DNA of 64,000 nt. It comes from an uncultured Arachnia sp. GTDB taxonomy: Bacteria; Actinomycetota; Actinomycetes; Propionibacteriales; Propionibacteriaceae. A program made the position numbers and the translations under genes. The DNA lies in NCBI GenBank assembly GCA_934636715.1, contig CAKUBE010000001.1:143760-207759 (forward strand). The letters run 5' to 3'. This document shows, one piece after another, positions 62,784-64,000 of this stretch. The number at the start of each line of letters is the position of its first letter. The stretch's first letter is position 1. The notes beneath the pieces were generated by a model. The model was not told the DNA's origin. It made no database searches and saw only the letters and a program-made list of their open reading frames with translations.

Positions 62784-63533
62784 TCAGGAGACGCCACCCG
62801 AGGTTGCCGCGGAACTGTCTGGTGGTGTGGCGGGCTCCGCGCGCCGGGACTCGGAGGCCAGCGCACGAAGCAGCTCGTCGCGAAGGGCGGGCGCGTTCTG
62901 GGAGTCGAGCATCTCGATGTACTCGGCCTTGCGGCTAGGGTCGATGATCGCCGGGTAGCCGAAGCGCGCGATGGTTTGGAACGCGATCAGCATGCGTCCG
63001 GTGCGGCCGTTGCCATCGCTGAACGGGTGCATCCTCTCGAACTGGATGTGCGACGACGCGATCGCTTGGAGCAACTCCTGGTTGTCGAGGTTCGCGGTCT
63101 GCCACGCGGCCTGATAGGCCCATTGACGCATGCGCTCGGGTACGCGCGACGGCGCCAGGGGCTCGAAGCTCGCGCCCGCGATGCGGTTCTCTGAGGTCTT
63201 GAACGCGCCTGGGTCCCAGACCAGGTGGTCGGTGAGAGCGGCGTGAACCTCGCGGACGAACTCGACGTCCAGCGCGCGATCGTCGGCGACGGCGTTCACG
63301 ACGAGTGTGAGTGCTTCGCGGTGGTTGGCGACCTCGTAGAGCTCGCGAAGGTGCTTGCCGGACGGCGAGCGGTCCTCGACGAGAAGGGTGAGCGTCTCCG
63401 CGAGCGTGAGGGTGTTGCCCTCGATTGACGAGGAGTGGTGCGCGAGGCGGGCGAGGACATCGTCGGCGTACGCCGACGACCAGAGCCCCGAGAGCGCGAC
63501 GGCGGCGTGGTACCGCTCGTGTGCCCAGGTCAT
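62784..63533 (-). CDS. Fic-domain protein (AMP-transferase type, self-inhibited class)
   Basis: A 249-residue Fic protein. The catalytic motif is HPFSDGNGRTGR, which normally transfers AMP to target hydroxyls. An N-terminal helix carries the inhibitory motif HSSSIEGN, in which the Glu blocks ATP binding, so regulation is built in. ATG 63533 overlaps the stop of the upstream small gene by 4 bp (ATGA). Targets unknown. Confidence 0.9.
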   Translation of the reverse strand: MTWAHERYHAAVALSGLWSSAYADDVLARLAHHSSSIEGNTLTLAETLTLLVEDRSPSGKHLRELYEVANHREALTLVVNAVADDRALDVEFVREVHAALTDHLVWDPGAFKTSENRIAGASFEPLAPSRVPERMRQWAYQAAWQTANLDNQELLQAIASSHIQFERMHPFSDGNGRTGRMLIAFQTIARFGYPAIIDPSRKAEYIEMLDSQNAPALRDELLRALASESRRAEPATPPDSSAATSGGVS

Positions 63534-63748
63534 CGTCGTATCCGGTGCTTTTCGATGATCGACCACTGCTCGGCCTCGCTCATCTCGGCATACCGGTCGA
63601 CGGGCAGCAACTCGACCGCGCCGGGCACGATGCAAGACTCGATCTCGCCGCCCTCAGTGGCGTTGAGCGCCCGGGCCTCGTCGGCGGTGAGCAGGACGGC
63701 CAGGTCGTCGCCGACTCGGACGACGGGTCGTCTGCCTCGCTGCGGCAT
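63530..63748 (-). CDS. Small MazE/AbrB-like protein coupled to Fic
   Basis: A 72-residue protein, VVRVGDDLAVLLTADEARAL then GGEIESCIVPGAVELLPVD, matching the swapped-hairpin pattern of AbrB/MazE DNA-binding domains. A helical tail follows. Its 4-bp overlap with the Fic gene suggests a toxin-antitoxin-like or regulator-Fic module. No typical Fic antitoxin (VbhA-like) motif is seen in it, since the Fic protein holds that motif itself. Confidence 0.65.
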   Translation of the reverse strand: MPQRGRRPVVRVGDDLAVLLTADEARALNATEGGEIESCIVPGAVELLPVDRYAEMSEAEQWSIIEKHRIRR

Positions 63749-64000
63749 GCTGACTCCTCTCCCCGGAATGCCAGTCTATAGATCACCCGGCTCGTCGATG
63801 ACCGACGGGCTGCCAGCTTCGAGCACCAGGTGGCCAACGTGTTCAAATGGGCGGCTGTTTCGTACATGTTTGCGGGATGTGTTCACGGCTTGCACATGTC
63901 GCACAACGCGCGAAAGGGGCGGACCTAAGGAAGTGCTGATGAATGGCGCTACTGGGCTGGAGATCGGCTGAGTCTGGTCTGTGAGGCTTCGGTCGGGCCC
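63749..64000. other. Right edge, no gene recognised
   Basis: No coding gene is supported in this stretch. Near 63931 the sequence GGAAGTGCTGATGAATGG resembles the terminal repeat of IS5-type elements, but with no transposase in view this is only a hint. Confidence 0.3.

Noticed and set aside
63929..64000. Left end of an IS5-type element
   Set aside because: Only a terminal-repeat-like sequence is visible and no transposase lies in the window, so it is not called as a mobile element.

Overview
The window comes from a high-GC actinobacterium, almost certainly a member of the Propionibacteriaceae. The clearest evidence is a complete methylmalonyl-CoA carboxytransferase (transcarboxylase) locus with 5S, 12S and biotinyl 1.3S subunits, the hallmark of the Wood-Werkman propionate cycle. 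SenX3/RegX3-PhoU, CarD next to ispD-ispF, a DUF3263 protein and CIRCE-controlled groEL agree with an actinobacterial chromosome. The genus cannot be fixed from the sequence alone; Tessaracoccus or Arachnia relatives are reasonable guesses.

Layout. 1-1210: start of a DEAD-box RNA helicase running off the left edge. 1364-11517: an MFS transporter, a DeoR-type regulator with a palindromic operator candidate, and a 2-oxoacid-dehydrogenase-like cluster (E2, E3, fused E1), then a PHP-domain protein and an SDR dehydrogenase. 11507-16514: a hypothetical membrane protein, a small transcript-like unit with promoter and terminator, and the transcarboxylase operon with a small accessory protein. 16521-25681: cardiolipin synthase, amidohydrolase, AI-2E-type membrane protein, gpmA, polysaccharide deacetylase, phoU, senX3-regX3 and a lipoprotein. 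25924-34705: carD, ispD, ispF, glyA, a GH3 glycosidase, rlmB, cysS and a methyltransferase. 34844-37680: a toxin-antitoxin-like pair, a small HTH protein, and a Ro60 orthologue (rsr) preceded by two predicted tandem Y RNAs, the first a circularly permuted tRNA mimic. 37700-44828: a heterodimeric ABC exporter, an AAA/DUF4143 ATPase with 23-bp iterated upstream repeats, an oxidoreductase, a FrnE-like DsbA protein and a Phd/PIN toxin-antitoxin pair. 44870-48593: a DesR/DesK-type two-component system with its ABC transporter. 48696-58613: a membrane-anchored patatin-like protein, a DUF4032 kinase-like protein, a sulfatase, a cystathionine gamma-synthase, a UgpC/MsmK-type ATPase, a DedA protein, a methyltransferase and tRNA-Thr(TGT). 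58651-64000: manA, a DUF3263 protein, an HEXXH protein, CIRCE-groEL, and a Fic protein with a MazE-like partner.

Two dispersed repeat families run through the window. One is a 72-bp palindrome present four times, always exactly 72 bp. The other is a REP-like family (core GGTTTCGAC...GGCTCAACCAGCGG) that lies between genes and also, in frame, inside the E2 and E3 genes. The items most worth following up are the Ro60/Y RNA locus with its operator-like promoter, the two repeat families, the uncharacterised dehydrogenase/PHP/SDR cluster, the complementary degeneration of the two ABC half-transporters, and the short unit ahead of the transcarboxylase genes.
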